Assembly: GCA_040394775.1 (NCBI GenBank)
Contig: JBEBRN010000001.1
Location: 33,557-97,556, forward strand
Direction of reading: 5' to 3'
Length of the DNA: 64,000 bases
From: 40-80 sp040394775
GTDB taxonomy: Bacteria > Bacteroidota > Bacteroidia > Flavobacteriales_D > Crocinitomicaceae
The notes below the pieces were generated by a model. That model ran no database searches and had not been told where the DNA came from. It saw only the letters and a list, made by a program, of their open reading frames with translations. Below are positions 17,593-26,051 of this stretch, in pieces (the stretch's first letter is position 1; each line of letters opens with the position of its first letter). Both the position numbers and the translations under genes were made by a program.

Positions 17593-19581
17593 TTATTTTT
17601 TTGGTCCTGGAGCATTTTCTCCTGTTCCGAATTGAATTGGGGTATTACTTCCTGCTGGAGATACGCGAATATATCCAGACATTTCTTGGTGCAAAGCACT
17701 ACAGAAGTCGGTACAATAGAAAGGTGTAATTCCTGCTAATTTAGGATACCATTTCAAGGTCTGTGTTTCACCTGGCATGATTAATAATTCAGCCGTTTGA
17801 GCACCTTTAATAGCAAATCCATGAGGAACATCCCAATCTTGCTCTAAGTTTGTTAAGTGGAAATACACCTCATCTCCTACTTTAATTCCCTCGATGTTAT
17901 CTGGAGACAAGTGACTTCTAATCATAGACATGTAAACATGTACTTTGTTTCCATCTCGTACCACTCTTGTTTCACTCTCTTTTTTAACAGCGTATGGATG
18001 TTTGTTATCCTCAATTTTATAGAACTTTTTAGAATTCTCAGCAATCTTACTTGCTGGAATAATCTGACTATAGTGAGGCTCTCCAATCGTTGGGAAATCT
18101 AATAGTAATTGCATTTTTTCTCCTGAGATATCATATAACTGAGCGCTCTGAGTTAATTCAGGTCCTGTTGGTAGATATCTATCTTTCGTAATCTTGTTAT
18201 ACGCAACAACATATTTTCCAGTTGGCTTTCTTGTATCTCCTCCAGGAACTGTTAAGTGACCGATTGAGTAATAAGTAGGAACACGATCAATAATTTGAAG
18301 CGTTTTCACATTCCATTTTACGATTTCAGAAGAAACGAAGAATGATGTATAGGCATTTCCTTTATCATCAAACTCTGTATGTAACGGTCCTAATCCTGGC
18401 TTTTCAACTTCACCATGAAGAACAGATTCGTACTTCAATACGTGGAAACCATCATATTCTCCGTCAAAATCTTTATTTTCAATAGCTTTTTTAATTTTTG
18501 CAAATGAAAACACCGGTAAAAGTGCGGCTAATTTTCCACTACCAACAATGTATTCACCAGATGGGTCAACGTCTGTTCCGTGAGGTGATTTTGGACAAGG
18601 CATAAAATAACAAACTTCTCTTAATTGATCAGCTGTTAATGTCAATACCTCTGTTTTGATTGTTGAAGAAGCAGAATGCGTTTCTTCATTCCATTGGTTA
18701 TGAGCATAACGAACGGACTTCTTTTTTCCTTTCCCAGCTTTAATCATTGCCTCTGCTTTTTTCCAGTTGACAGCCATAATAAAGTCTTTGTCTCTTTGAG
18801 AAGCATTCACTTCTAGAAGCGTATATGCTTTTTCAGTATTATAGGTAGAGAAGAAGAACCATCCACTACTTGGTCCTTTACCACTGTGGCTAAGGTCAAA
18901 ATTCAAAGGAGGTAACTCTAGTTGGAAAGAAATATCCATTTCTCCACTTTTCGGATCAACACCAATGAAACTAATTGTTCCTTTAAAGTTGTCTTTATAC
19001 GTATGGATAGGATATTCAACCCCGTCATCAGGCACACTAAAACGTGTTCCAGCTACCACATACTCAGTGTTTTCAGTAATGAAAGGAGAAGAGTGATTTC
19101 CCGCACTGTTGGGTAATTCGATGATTTCAACTGTTTTGAACGTTTTTAAATCAATTCGAGCAACTCTAGGTGTGTTATTTCCATTCACAAACACCCATCT
19201 ACCATCCATTACTCCATCTGTTTGAGAAACTTGAACGTGGTGTAAGTCATCATAAGGAACAAAACCATGAGATGTATTTAACATGGGTAATGTTTCTTCA
19301 CTATAACCGTATCCATTCTCAGGATTCTGTGAAAAAACAGGAAGTACTTTTAACAGACGCGCAGATGGAAAACCATATACCGCTAATTGACCGCTAAATC
19401 CACCCGATACGAATGCATATAAATCGTCATATTTACCTGGTGCAACATATACTTTTTCTGCTGCTCCAGCAGTAACAGCAGAACCTGCTGTTTTAGGTTT
19501 ACAACCCGTGACACTTGTGATTAGTGTCAGACCGAAACTCAGCAATAAAGCCTGTTTGGTTTTGTTTTTAAATTTTATCAT
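17593..19581 (-). CDS. nosZ: Nitrous oxide reductase, clade II, predicted lipoprotein
   Basis: Reduces N2O to N2 in the last step of denitrification. The 662-residue protein starts with a Sec-type lipoprotein signal ending in VTGC (Cys27), not a twin-arginine signal, which marks clade II enzymes. The propeller domain that carries CuZ includes DDLHHVQ and several further His motifs. The C-terminal cupredoxin domain carries the CuA ligands: His587, then Cys623, Cys627, His631 and Met634 within FYCTDFCSALHQEM. It is preceded by a cytochrome c gene and followed by nosL, D, F and Y. The lipid anchor should fix it to the membrane near its electron donor. Confidence 0.96.
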   Translation of the reverse strand: MIKFKNKTKQALLLSFGLTLITSVTGCKPKTAGSAVTAGAAEKVYVAPGKYDDLYAFVSGGFSGQLAVYGFPSARLLKVLPVFSQNPENGYGYSEETLPMLNTSHGFVPYDDLHHVQVSQTDGVMDGRWVFVNGNNTPRVARIDLKTFKTVEIIELPNSAGNHSSPFITENTEYVVAGTRFSVPDDGVEYPIHTYKDNFKGTISFIGVDPKSGEMDISFQLELPPLNFDLSHSGKGPSSGWFFFSTYNTEKAYTLLEVNASQRDKDFIMAVNWKKAEAMIKAGKGKKKSVRYAHNQWNEETHSASSTIKTEVLTLTADQLREVCYFMPCPKSPHGTDVDPSGEYIVGSGKLAALLPVFSFAKIKKAIENKDFDGEYDGFHVLKYESVLHGEVEKPGLGPLHTEFDDKGNAYTSFFVSSEIVKWNVKTLQIIDRVPTYYSIGHLTVPGGDTRKPTGKYVVAYNKITKDRYLPTGPELTQSAQLYDISGEKMQLLLDFPTIGEPHYSQIIPASKIAENSKKFYKIEDNKHPYAVKKESETRVVRDGNKVHVYMSMIRSHLSPDNIEGIKVGDEVYFHLTNLEQDWDVPHGFAIKGAQTAELLIMPGETQTLKWYPKLAGITPFYCTDFCSALHQEMSGYIRVSPAGSNTPIQFGTGENAPGPKK

Positions 19582-19651
19582 CTTTTTTATTTTAATCGTT
19601 AATTGAATCTTAGTTATGGATTAAATACTTAAAAATTAATTTTGAATTTTA

Positions 19652-20101
19652 TTATTTCTCGTCATTTTGCCTCATAAATTCTAAAAGGGCAAAAGCAGCG
19701 TCTTCATTCACATCTTGATTTGGCATACGCACCAAACAGATTTCAAGTTGTGCTTGTAATTTTGGGTCTTTATCAATCATCAAATCAGGATTAGTCACAA
19801 AATTGAGTATCCATGCTGGAGTGTGTCTTTTAGTAACATTTTTCCATCCTGGACCAACTAAACGCTCGTCAGTCAACTTATGACAACTCTGACATTTAAC
19901 TTCCGAAATATTCTTCCCCTTTTTTGCTAAAGCAGGATTTAAGGCTTCTAATTCTATATTCTCAAACTTTCCCTCACCCCGATTTGGATCGTACTCTTCT
20001 GTAGTTGGAAGCGGTTGAGCGGATACGTTCTCATTTACCTTATCGTTTTTACAAGCAATAAGTGTAAAGCCTAGAAAACATATATAAATGATCTTCTTCA
20101 T
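19652..20101 (-). CDS. Monohaem cytochrome c lipoprotein, first gene of the nos operon
   Basis: A 149-residue lipoprotein (lipobox LIAC, Cys17) with one haem-binding motif CQSCH near residue 70 and a probable Met ligand in RMPNQ near residue 126. It precedes nosZ on the same strand by 70 bases, which suggests that it passes electrons to the CuA centre of NosZ; both proteins carry lipid anchors. Cytochromes of this size and position are common in clade II nos clusters. A -7 promoter element and an FNR/CRP-like palindrome lie directly upstream. Confidence 0.88.
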   Translation of the reverse strand: MKKIIYICFLGFTLIACKNDKVNENVSAQPLPTTEEYDPNRGEGKFENIELEALNPALAKKGKNISEVKCQSCHKLTDERLVGPGWKNVTKRHTPAWILNFVTNPDLMIDKDPKLQAQLEICLVRMPNQDVNEDAAFALLEFMRQNDEK

Positions 20102-20125
20102 ACTTCTTCATTTAAATTCTTAAAA

Positions 20126-20133
20126 CAAAATTA
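20126..20133 (-). promoter_or_regulatory. -7 promoter element of the nos operon
   Basis: The minus strand reads TAATTTTG, an exact TAnnTTTG match, 24 bases before the cytochrome c start codon. No clear -33 TTG is present, which fits an activator-dependent promoter. Confidence 0.5.
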
Positions 20134-20155
20134 GAGGTTGTTAACTTCTTACGAA

Positions 20156-20169
20156 ATGACTTTGGTCAT
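20156..20169. promoter_or_regulatory. FNR/CRP-family operator upstream of the nos operon
   Basis: The palindrome ATGAC-N4-GTCAT has the half-site spacing of FNR/DNR-type regulators. Its centre is about 41 bases upstream of the start point implied by the -7 element at 20126-20133, the usual position for class II activation. No regulator gene is in the window, so the identity of the protein is unknown. Confidence 0.5.
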
Positions 20170-20423
20170 ATTTCAAAATATAACATTTTTTCAGCCATCT
20201 AAAAATAGATTATTCTTTATCAATCATATAAAGATAACACTATAGTCTTCATTTTAACAATTTTTTACGCCTTATAAGCGTTTAAGCTGTTTTGTAAAGA
20301 AAATCTTATGGTGAAAAATGAGAAAATAGTTAAGAAAGCAGAACGTTTATCTATTAAGAAAGCAGTATTCTGTACAACTAAAAAAGAAGTGATAAAAGAG
20401 AAGAAATATGGAATGTACGAAAA
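20170..20423. other. Intergenic region between the nos operon and ytxJ
   Basis: AT-rich space with no clear gene. A plus-strand frame of 54 Lys-rich codons runs from an ATG at 20308 to 20472 and overlaps the 3' end of ytxJ; it has no recognisable promoter or domain, so I do not call it. The rest shows no repeat or RNA-like structure. Confidence 0.4.
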
Positions 20424-20777
20424 TTACAATCCTAAAAATGACTTTATTTTACTTACATCGATACCATTATGAGAAAAAGAAATATTATTTCCCTTGGTAT
20501 CTTGAATAAGCAATTGTGGCGATTGATGAACAATGTTCCACTTTTCGGCAATATAATTGGATAATTCACGATTTTCCCTTACTTCAATAAAAGCGAGCCT
20601 TACATCTTCAAGGTTAAATTCATTTTCGAATTGTTTTAAAGCCATTCTTGATATAGGACAACGTTCGCTATGTTTGAATATTAGCAAAGGAGTTGCGCTA
20701 TCAATTATCATGGCATCTAATTCTTCAACAGATGAAGGAATAGACCAATTAAGTGTTTTTGATGAAGAAGAGAACAT
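20424..20777 (-). CDS. ytxJ: YtxJ-type monothiol bacilliredoxin
   Basis: Thioredoxin-fold protein of 117 residues. The single active-site cysteine lies in ERCPISRMAL near residue 38 in a CPIS context with no second Cys, as in YtxJ/BrxC bacilliredoxins, which remove bacillithiol from oxidised proteins. A cis-Pro-like SPQLLI segment follows near residue 85. Its ATG overlaps the pheS stop (TAATG), so it is cotranscribed with an essential synthetase gene. Bacillithiol use by the host is implied but no synthesis gene lies in the window. Confidence 0.85.
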   Translation of the reverse strand: MFSSSSKTLNWSIPSSVEELDAMIIDSATPLLIFKHSERCPISRMALKQFENEFNLEDVRLAFIEVRENRELSNYIAEKWNIVHQSPQLLIQDTKGNNISFSHNGIDVSKIKSFLGL

Positions 20778-21799
20778 TATAATACGGGTGTAAATTGTTT
20801 TAAAAATCGTAAATCATTTTCAGAGTATAAACGCAAATCATTCACTTTATATTTTAACTGAGTAATTCGCTCGACACCCATTCCGAAAGCAAAACCAGAA
20901 TAAATTTTTGAGTCAATTCCAGACGCTTCTAGTACATTCGGGTCTACCATACCACAACCTAAAATTTCGAGCCAGCCGGTATATTTACACACATTACATC
21001 CTTTCGAATTGCAAATGGAACAAGAAACATCCACTTCGGCACTTGGTTCGGTAAACGGAAAATACGATGGTCGCATTCTTATTTTAGACTGTTCACCAAA
21101 CATTTCTTTGGCAAAGTATTCAAGTGTTTGTTTTAAATCCGCGAATGATACATTTTTATCAATGTACAGTCCTTCAACTTGATGGAAAAAACAATGGGCA
21201 CGTGCTGAAATTGCTTCATTACGGTACACTCTTCCTGGAGAAATGGTGCGAATAGGCGGTTTTGTATTTTCCATTACACGTACTTGAACGGAAGAAGTAT
21301 GTGTTCTCAAAGCCATTTCAGTTTCCCCTTTTTCGATGAAGAAAGTATCTTGCATATCACGCGCAGGATGTTCAGGTGGAAAATTTAAAGCAGAGAAATT
21401 ATGCCAATCATCTTCTATTTCAGGACCTTCGGAAATATTAAATCCAATACGATTGAACAATTCAATGATTTCATTTTTCACTAACGAAATTGGGTGGTGT
21501 GATCCTACCGAAAATTCTTCACCCGAACGCGAAAAATCAATTGATTTAGAATCTATATTGGTCGTTTCGAGTTTTTCTTTTAGTTCAGCATGTTTTGTCT
21601 CTGCAAAATCACGTAATTCATTAATTAGCTGACCTATTTCTCTTTTTTGATCATTCGGAACTTGTTTAAGTTGACCAAATAAATCTTTTATAGATCCTTT
21701 TGAACCTATAAATTCAATACGGTATGCTTCTAAATCTGTCAGGTTTAAGATAGTGTATGACTCAATTTTAGACTTGATGGATTGTATTAATTCTCTCAT
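20777..21799 (-). CDS. pheS: Phenylalanine--tRNA ligase alpha subunit
   Basis: Catalytic subunit of the class II synthetase that charges tRNA-Phe; works as a heterotetramer with PheT, whose gene is not in this window. The 340-residue protein has an N-terminal coiled-coil of about 90 residues for tRNA contact. Motif 2 (GRVYRNEAISARAHCFFHQVEG) and motif 3 (FGMGVERITQLKY near the C-terminus) are both visible, together with the HTSSVQVR segment of the Phe pocket. A Cys-rich CSICNSKGCNVC stretch typical of the family lies near residue 265. Confidence 0.97.
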   Translation of the reverse strand: MRELIQSIKSKIESYTILNLTDLEAYRIEFIGSKGSIKDLFGQLKQVPNDQKREIGQLINELRDFAETKHAELKEKLETTNIDSKSIDFSRSGEEFSVGSHHPISLVKNEIIELFNRIGFNISEGPEIEDDWHNFSALNFPPEHPARDMQDTFFIEKGETEMALRTHTSSVQVRVMENTKPPIRTISPGRVYRNEAISARAHCFFHQVEGLYIDKNVSFADLKQTLEYFAKEMFGEQSKIRMRPSYFPFTEPSAEVDVSCSICNSKGCNVCKYTGWLEILGCGMVDPNVLEASGIDSKIYSGFAFGMGVERITQLKYKVNDLRLYSENDLRFLKQFTPVL

Positions 21800-21894
21800 G
21801 GTGTAACTTAATCAATAAATAACCGTTTAATATTTCGGTATTACAAATTAACATTTGATATTGCAATTATCAAAGCTTTTTCATTAATTTGTGA

Positions 21895-21902
21895 TACTTT
21901 TG
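21895..21902 (+). promoter_or_regulatory. -7 element upstream of the tandem lipoprotein genes
   Basis: TACTTTTG matches TAnnTTTG, 45 bases before the first lipoprotein ATG. No TTG is found at the preferred -33 spacing, so only half of the promoter is supported. Confidence 0.45.
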
Positions 21903-21947
21903 TAAACCTTTTGGTTGTTAATTACGTTATTACAGTATATTTGAATT

Positions 21948-22328
21948 ATGAAAAACTTAATCAAGACATCCGTTTTGCTATTTATCGCCGTTTCTTTTAT
22001 GACATTTACGTCGTGTAAGAAAGAGCCTTCGATTTTGAAGGTTTATGTGAAATCATCAGCAAATCAACTTGTTCCTGGAGCAAGAGTAACAATAGCAGGA
22101 GATATTTACTCTAACCCTGCAACTAGAGAATACCAAGATACGGCTATTACAAATTCGACAGGATATGCTACTTTCGATATGGATAAATATTTTGGTTCAA
22201 AACCTGAAAAAGGTGAAGTAGGATACTTTGATGTATATATTAAGAGTGATAATAAGAACGGGAAAATTGATGGTGCCCGCGTGAGAGTCCACATTACAAA
22301 TGTAGAAACGGTTAAACTCGAAAACTAA
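21948..22328 (+). CDS. Small lipoprotein with a carboxypeptidase-regulatory-like domain (paralog A)
   Basis: A 126-residue lipoprotein (lipobox TSCKK, Cys near residue 23) followed by one beta-sandwich-like domain with VKSSANQLVPGARVTI, DTAITNSTGYATFDM and a Lys/Asp-rich strand. The pattern 'component V-PGA-V, then T-N-STGYATF' is that of carboxypeptidase-regulatory or transthyretin-like folds. It resembles the next gene along its whole length, so the two are tandem duplicates; their genes overlap by one base (TAATG). Function unknown. Confidence 0.8.
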   Translation: MKNLIKTSVLLFIAVSFMTFTSCKKEPSILKVYVKSSANQLVPGARVTIAGDIYSNPATREYQDTAITNSTGYATFDMDKYFGSKPEKGEVGYFDVYIKSDNKNGKIDGARVRVHITNVETVKLEN

Positions 22329-22711
22329 TGAATAGAAAATATATATTATTTAGTCTTGCACTATTTACTGTTGTTCTTTTTGGTTGTAACAAAAAGTTAG
22401 ACACAGTTGCGAAAATCACTATTTATAATAGTTTAGACAATAAATTAGTTCCTGAATGTAGAGTTGTTCTATGGGGAAAAGCTAGTGTTGGTCAAGGTAG
22501 TCAAGATCAGGGAGATGTCGTTTTATATGATACTGCTTACACTAATTCAGTAGGTGAAGCGGTTTTTTATTACAACGAATTATATCAAAAAGGAATGGCT
22601 GGAGTCGCTATTTTACAAATTGAAGCGAAGAAAGGAAATTACAACGGAAGCGGTATAATAAAGGTGGCCGAAGAGGAAACAAACGAAGCCATTGTTTACA
22701 TCCAACCGTAG
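22328..22711 (+). CDS. Small lipoprotein with a carboxypeptidase-regulatory-like domain (paralog B)
   Basis: A 127-residue lipoprotein (lipobox FGCNK, Cys near residue 20). It shares with its upstream neighbour the sequence order NSLDNKLVPECRVVL, DTAYTNSVGEAVF and a hydrophobic strand, indicating an old tandem duplication with strong divergence. It is cotranscribed with paralog A and ends at a strong terminator. No function can be assigned. Confidence 0.8.
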   Translation: MNRKYILFSLALFTVVLFGCNKKLDTVAKITIYNSLDNKLVPECRVVLWGKASVGQGSQDQGDVVLYDTAYTNSVGEAVFYYNELYQKGMAGVAILQIEAKKGNYNGSGIIKVAEEETNEAIVYIQP

Positions 22712-22732
22712 TAAAAAAAGTATTATTTTAAA

Positions 22733-22760
22733 AAAGTCCGATAACTCGGACTTTTTTTAT
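22733..22760 (+). terminator. Terminator after the tandem lipoprotein genes
   Basis: Nine-base stem AAAGTCCGA/TCGGACTTT with a four-base loop followed by T residues, 22 bases after the stop codon. Confidence 0.85.
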
Positions 22761-22770
22761 GCAACATACA

Positions 22771-22802
22771 TTGACAAAAGATGATAATTTTTCGTACTTT
22801 TG
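22771..22802 (+). promoter_or_regulatory. Bacteroidota-type promoter of queA
   Basis: TTG at 22771-22773 and TACTTTTG at 22795-22802, separated by 21 bases, match the -33 TTG and -7 TAnnTTTG consensus. The start codon lies 35 bases downstream. Confidence 0.7.
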
Positions 22803-22837
22803 CAAACTTGTTATTAACACATACATTCTATTAGAAA

Positions 22838-23896
22838 ATGAGTAAAATGAAGCTTTCGGATTTCAACTTTAACTTGCCAGAAGAGTTAATTTCTGAATAT
22901 CCAAGTACCAATAGAGATGAAGCTCGCCTAATGGTTGTCCATAGAGACACAGGGAAAATCGAACATAAATTATTCAAAGACCTCATCAATTACTTTAGTG
23001 AAGGTGATGTGATGATTATGAATAATACCAAAGTTTTTCCTGCTAGAATGTATGGAAACAAAGAAAAAACAGGCGCGAAAATTGAAGTTTTTCTTTTAAG
23101 AGAATTGAATCGCGAGAGCTTGCTTTGGGACGTATTAGTTGATCCAGCTCGTAAAATTAGAATCGGGAATAAATTATATTTTGGTGAAGATGAGTCATTA
23201 GTAGCTGAAGTAATTGACAATACCACTTCGAGAGGACGAACATTGCGTTTCTTATTTGACGGAACCTACGAAGAGTTTAAAAATAAAATTACAGAATTAG
23301 GTGAAACACCTCTTCCTAAGTACATTAAGCGTGAAGTAGAGTCAACAGATGAAGATCGTTACCAAACTGTTTATGCTTCAATCGAAGGAGCTGTAGCTGC
23401 CCCAACGGCAGGATTACACTTCTCAAAGGGATTACTTAAACGATTAGAGTTAAAGGGAATCAACTTTGCCGAATTGACTTTACATATTGGTTTAGGGACG
23501 TTTCGTTCTGTAGAAGTAGAGGACTTGACGAAGCACAAAATGGACTCAGAGCAAGTTATTATAACTGAAAAGGCGTCTAAAATAGTGAACGAAGGTATTC
23601 TTAACAAAAAGAAGGTTTGTGCAGTAGGAACAACTTCTATGCGTTCTATTGAATCTTCTGTGACTTCCGAAGGATTGTTAAAGCCATTCGATGGATGGAC
23701 CAATAAGTTTATCTTTCCGCCGTACGAATTTAGTATCGCAAATTGTATGATTACTAATTTCCATACACCTCACTCCACATTATTAATGATGATTTCAGCG
23801 TTCTGTGGACATGAATTAATGAAAGAGATTTACACGATTGCCGTGAAAGAAAAGTATAAATTCTATTCTTACGGTGACGCAATGTTGATTTTATAA
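22838..23896 (+). CDS. queA: S-adenosylmethionine:tRNA ribosyltransferase-isomerase
   Basis: Transfers and isomerises the ribosyl part of SAM onto 7-aminomethyl-7-deazaguanine in tRNA, making epoxyqueuosine in the queuosine pathway. The 352-residue protein starts MKLSDFNFNLPEELISEYP, typical of QueA, with PAPTAGLHF-like AAPTAGLHFS near residue 188 and HIGLGTFRSV near residue 212, and the C-terminal NFHTPHSTLLMM and FYSYGDAMLIL signatures. The start may be the ATG at 22838 or the one three codons later. It has its own promoter and terminator. Confidence 0.96.
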   Translation: MSKMKLSDFNFNLPEELISEYPSTNRDEARLMVVHRDTGKIEHKLFKDLINYFSEGDVMIMNNTKVFPARMYGNKEKTGAKIEVFLLRELNRESLLWDVLVDPARKIRIGNKLYFGEDESLVAEVIDNTTSRGRTLRFLFDGTYEEFKNKITELGETPLPKYIKREVESTDEDRYQTVYASIEGAVAAPTAGLHFSKGLLKRLELKGINFAELTLHIGLGTFRSVEVEDLTKHKMDSEQVIITEKASKIVNEGILNKKKVCAVGTTSMRSIESSVTSEGLLKPFDGWTNKFIFPPYEFSIANCMITNFHTPHSTLLMMISAFCGHELMKEIYTIAVKEKYKFYSYGDAMLIL

Positions 23897-23915
23897 ATTA
23901 ACGATATAGACATTG

Positions 23916-23949
23916 AAAGCGGAGCCTTTAGCTCCGCTTTTTTATTTTT
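23916..23949 (+). terminator. Terminator of queA
   Basis: Ten-base stem AAAGCGGAGC/GCTCCGCTTT with a five-base loop followed by a T-rich tail. It lies between the convergent queA and pdxJ genes. Confidence 0.85.
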
Positions 23950-23958
23950 CGCTAATAT

Positions 23959-24678
23959 TTAATCCTGTAATAAAAACTTATATTGCTGGATGGTATTTTC
24001 TAATCCAAAATACAACGCATCAGAAATGAGTGCATGCCCAATAGAAACTTCTTCTAAATGGGGCATATTCTGCTTAAAAAATTGAAGGTTCTCTAACGAT
24101 AAATCATGGCCTGCATTAATTCTTAACCCAAGTTTATGTGCTAATTCTGCAGCTATTGTGAATTCCTCAATTGCTTTATCTCTATTAATTGGATAATGAT
24201 CAGCAAAAGGTCCCGTATAAAACTCAATTCGATCTGTTCCTGTATCCTGTGCATATTTGATTAACTCCAAATCCGTACCGATAAAAATTGAGGTACGCAC
24301 TCCCCAACTTTTTAGCGTAGAAACAATCGACTTTAATTCTTCCAATCGTACTTTTGTATCCCAACCTGCATTGGAAGTTAATACGTGAGGAGGATCGGGA
24401 ACTAACGTTGCCTGAGCAGGACGAATATCGGCTATTATCTTCATAAAACGTTCATCTGGATAGCCTTCGATATTGAATTCCGTTTTAACTATTTTTTGCA
24501 AACCATAAACATCTTCTGTCGTAATATGACGCTCATCAGGACGAGGGTGTACCGTAATTCCTTCCGCACCAAAACGCTCACAATCAGCGGCGACTTGAAG
24601 TACATTGGGCGTATTTCCACCGCGAGCATTTCGAATGGTAGCGATCTTGTTGATATTGACACTTAACTTTGTTGACAT
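23959..24678 (-). CDS. pdxJ: Pyridoxine 5'-phosphate synthase
   Basis: Condenses 1-deoxyxylulose 5-phosphate with 3-amino-2-oxopropyl phosphate to form pyridoxine 5'-phosphate, the last ring-forming step of DXP-dependent vitamin B6 synthesis. The TIM-barrel protein has 239 residues. Visible motifs: VNINKIATIRNARG near the start, HPRPDERHI near residue 41, ERF-type EGYPDERF, ERIEFYTGPFADH and NAGHDLSLENL with the catalytic His, and IGHALISDALYFGL at the end. It is the last gene of a three-gene minus-strand unit with two DUF4836-like proteins. Confidence 0.96.
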   Translation of the reverse strand: MSTKLSVNINKIATIRNARGGNTPNVLQVAADCERFGAEGITVHPRPDERHITTEDVYGLQKIVKTEFNIEGYPDERFMKIIADIRPAQATLVPDPPHVLTSNAGWDTKVRLEELKSIVSTLKSWGVRTSIFIGTDLELIKYAQDTGTDRIEFYTGPFADHYPINRDKAIEEFTIAAELAHKLGLRINAGHDLSLENLQFFKQNMPHLEEVSIGHALISDALYFGLENTIQQYKFLLQD

Positions 24679-24707
24679 TGTTTATTCGTATTAAATTCAG
24701 TTGATAA

Positions 24708-26042
24708 TTAGAGAGTGTATTTCGATTTTCTTTGAATATAATTAAACGGAATTGTTAAGTTTAAATACATTTCTTTCTGTGATGTCGAATCTATCTTAAA
24801 TTCAAAATTAGTATTATCAAACAGAATTCTACCTTCACTTTGAACATCTATTGAGTCTGTTTTTGGAACTCTACCCGTATAAATATAGAAGACATCCGGT
24901 TTTGTAATTAGTTTCACCGAAGGAAACATCAAGAAGAAATAATCGTTATTGTTTTTCCGAAGAAAGCCTTTCGCAAAAAGTCGGTCTAAAAACACTCTAT
25001 AATTTGGCGTAGTTGTCATCACAAAGCTAAACATATCCCTTTCCACAAAACGTGTTTTTGTCACTTCAACTGGATTGAAATCATCATCAAACTCTGTTTC
25101 AATAAATGATTCAGCTACTCTTTTCTTTCCATTTACATTGATCGATAAATCACCATTCCAACCTTGAATAAAGTCTTCCAAAGGAAAGTTTACTTTGTTT
25201 GTGTAGGGCTTAATAAAACTATATATAAAGTGTTTCTTTACCGTTTTTAAACTATCAATGTTCACATGAAGATTAACGAAATGTTTTGCCGTAGAAAGAT
25301 CACTAACAAAATTAAGACCTCCTTTTTTAAGTTGTACTGGAAAATACTGACTATCCGCAATAACAGTCTTCAAATGCACATTATTAGAGTCAACGCTTAT
25401 AGATGCTGCAAAATAGTCTAATCGCTCCTTTAAAAGCTTCTTAGGGCGTATATACAACGAAAGATTTTCATTCTTAAATCGTTCATCGTTAAGAAAGTTC
25501 TTCCAACATTGTTTCATCGAAGTGTGATCGGCATATTTTACTTGAAAATAATTTTTAATGAATTGATTCCCTTTGTAGATGAATAACCAATTACGTTCAA
25601 AGCAGATATAAGTGTTATAATCGCTAATTTTATAAATAATACTTCCGTTCACAATGGTATCTTGAACATCAAAAAAGGATTTAATTCGCATAATGGCTTT
25701 AGGTACCTTAGAACTATCATTAACACTAATTAATGCACCAAAATCATCTTGTTCCGTAATATAAAAGTATGCGGGTTTTTGGAGGTTTATGCCCAAATTT
25801 TTAGTTTGTGATAAGATAAAATCTGAGGCAATAAAATCGCGATATTTTATCTTATTTTTAAACAATAAAGGCTTTAGTTCGTCCGAGAATTCGGTGATAT
25901 TAATCTTACCTAAAATCTCTGCGTCAGGTAATCTATCCTCTATTTTTGGGAAAGGCTTTTCCTCCTGCAAATAGTATCTATAAACGAAAAAACCTGTGAT
26001 AAAAGATACTAATACAACGATAACGGTAAGCCTATTTTTCAT
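24708..26042 (-). CDS. Membrane-anchored DUF4836-like protein
   Basis: A 444-residue protein with one N-terminal membrane helix (residues 7-24) and a large exported part. The segment LPDAEILGKINITEFSDELK has the pattern seen near the start of the adjacent 628-residue protein (an IPRDAVTVFSINNTSLLKK type opening), so the two are probably distant paralogs in one operon. There are no enzyme motifs. Assignment to the DUF4836 group is tentative. Confidence 0.6.
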   Translation of the reverse strand: MKNRLTVIVVLVSFITGFFVYRYYLQEEKPFPKIEDRLPDAEILGKINITEFSDELKPLLFKNKIKYRDFIASDFILSQTKNLGINLQKPAYFYITEQDDFGALISVNDSSKVPKAIMRIKSFFDVQDTIVNGSIIYKISDYNTYICFERNWLFIYKGNQFIKNYFQVKYADHTSMKQCWKNFLNDERFKNENLSLYIRPKKLLKERLDYFAASISVDSNNVHLKTVIADSQYFPVQLKKGGLNFVSDLSTAKHFVNLHVNIDSLKTVKKHFIYSFIKPYTNKVNFPLEDFIQGWNGDLSINVNGKKRVAESFIETEFDDDFNPVEVTKTRFVERDMFSFVMTTTPNYRVFLDRLFAKGFLRKNNNDYFFLMFPSVKLITKPDVFYIYTGRVPKTDSIDVQSEGRILFDNTNFEFKIDSTSQKEMYLNLTIPFNYIQRKSKYTL

Positions 26043-26051
26043 ACCGTACTA

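Noticed and set aside
20308..20472. 54-codon Lys-rich plus-strand frame
   Set aside because: Overlaps the end of ytxJ by 49 bases; no promoter, domain or terminator. Kept only as a remark in the intergenic entry.
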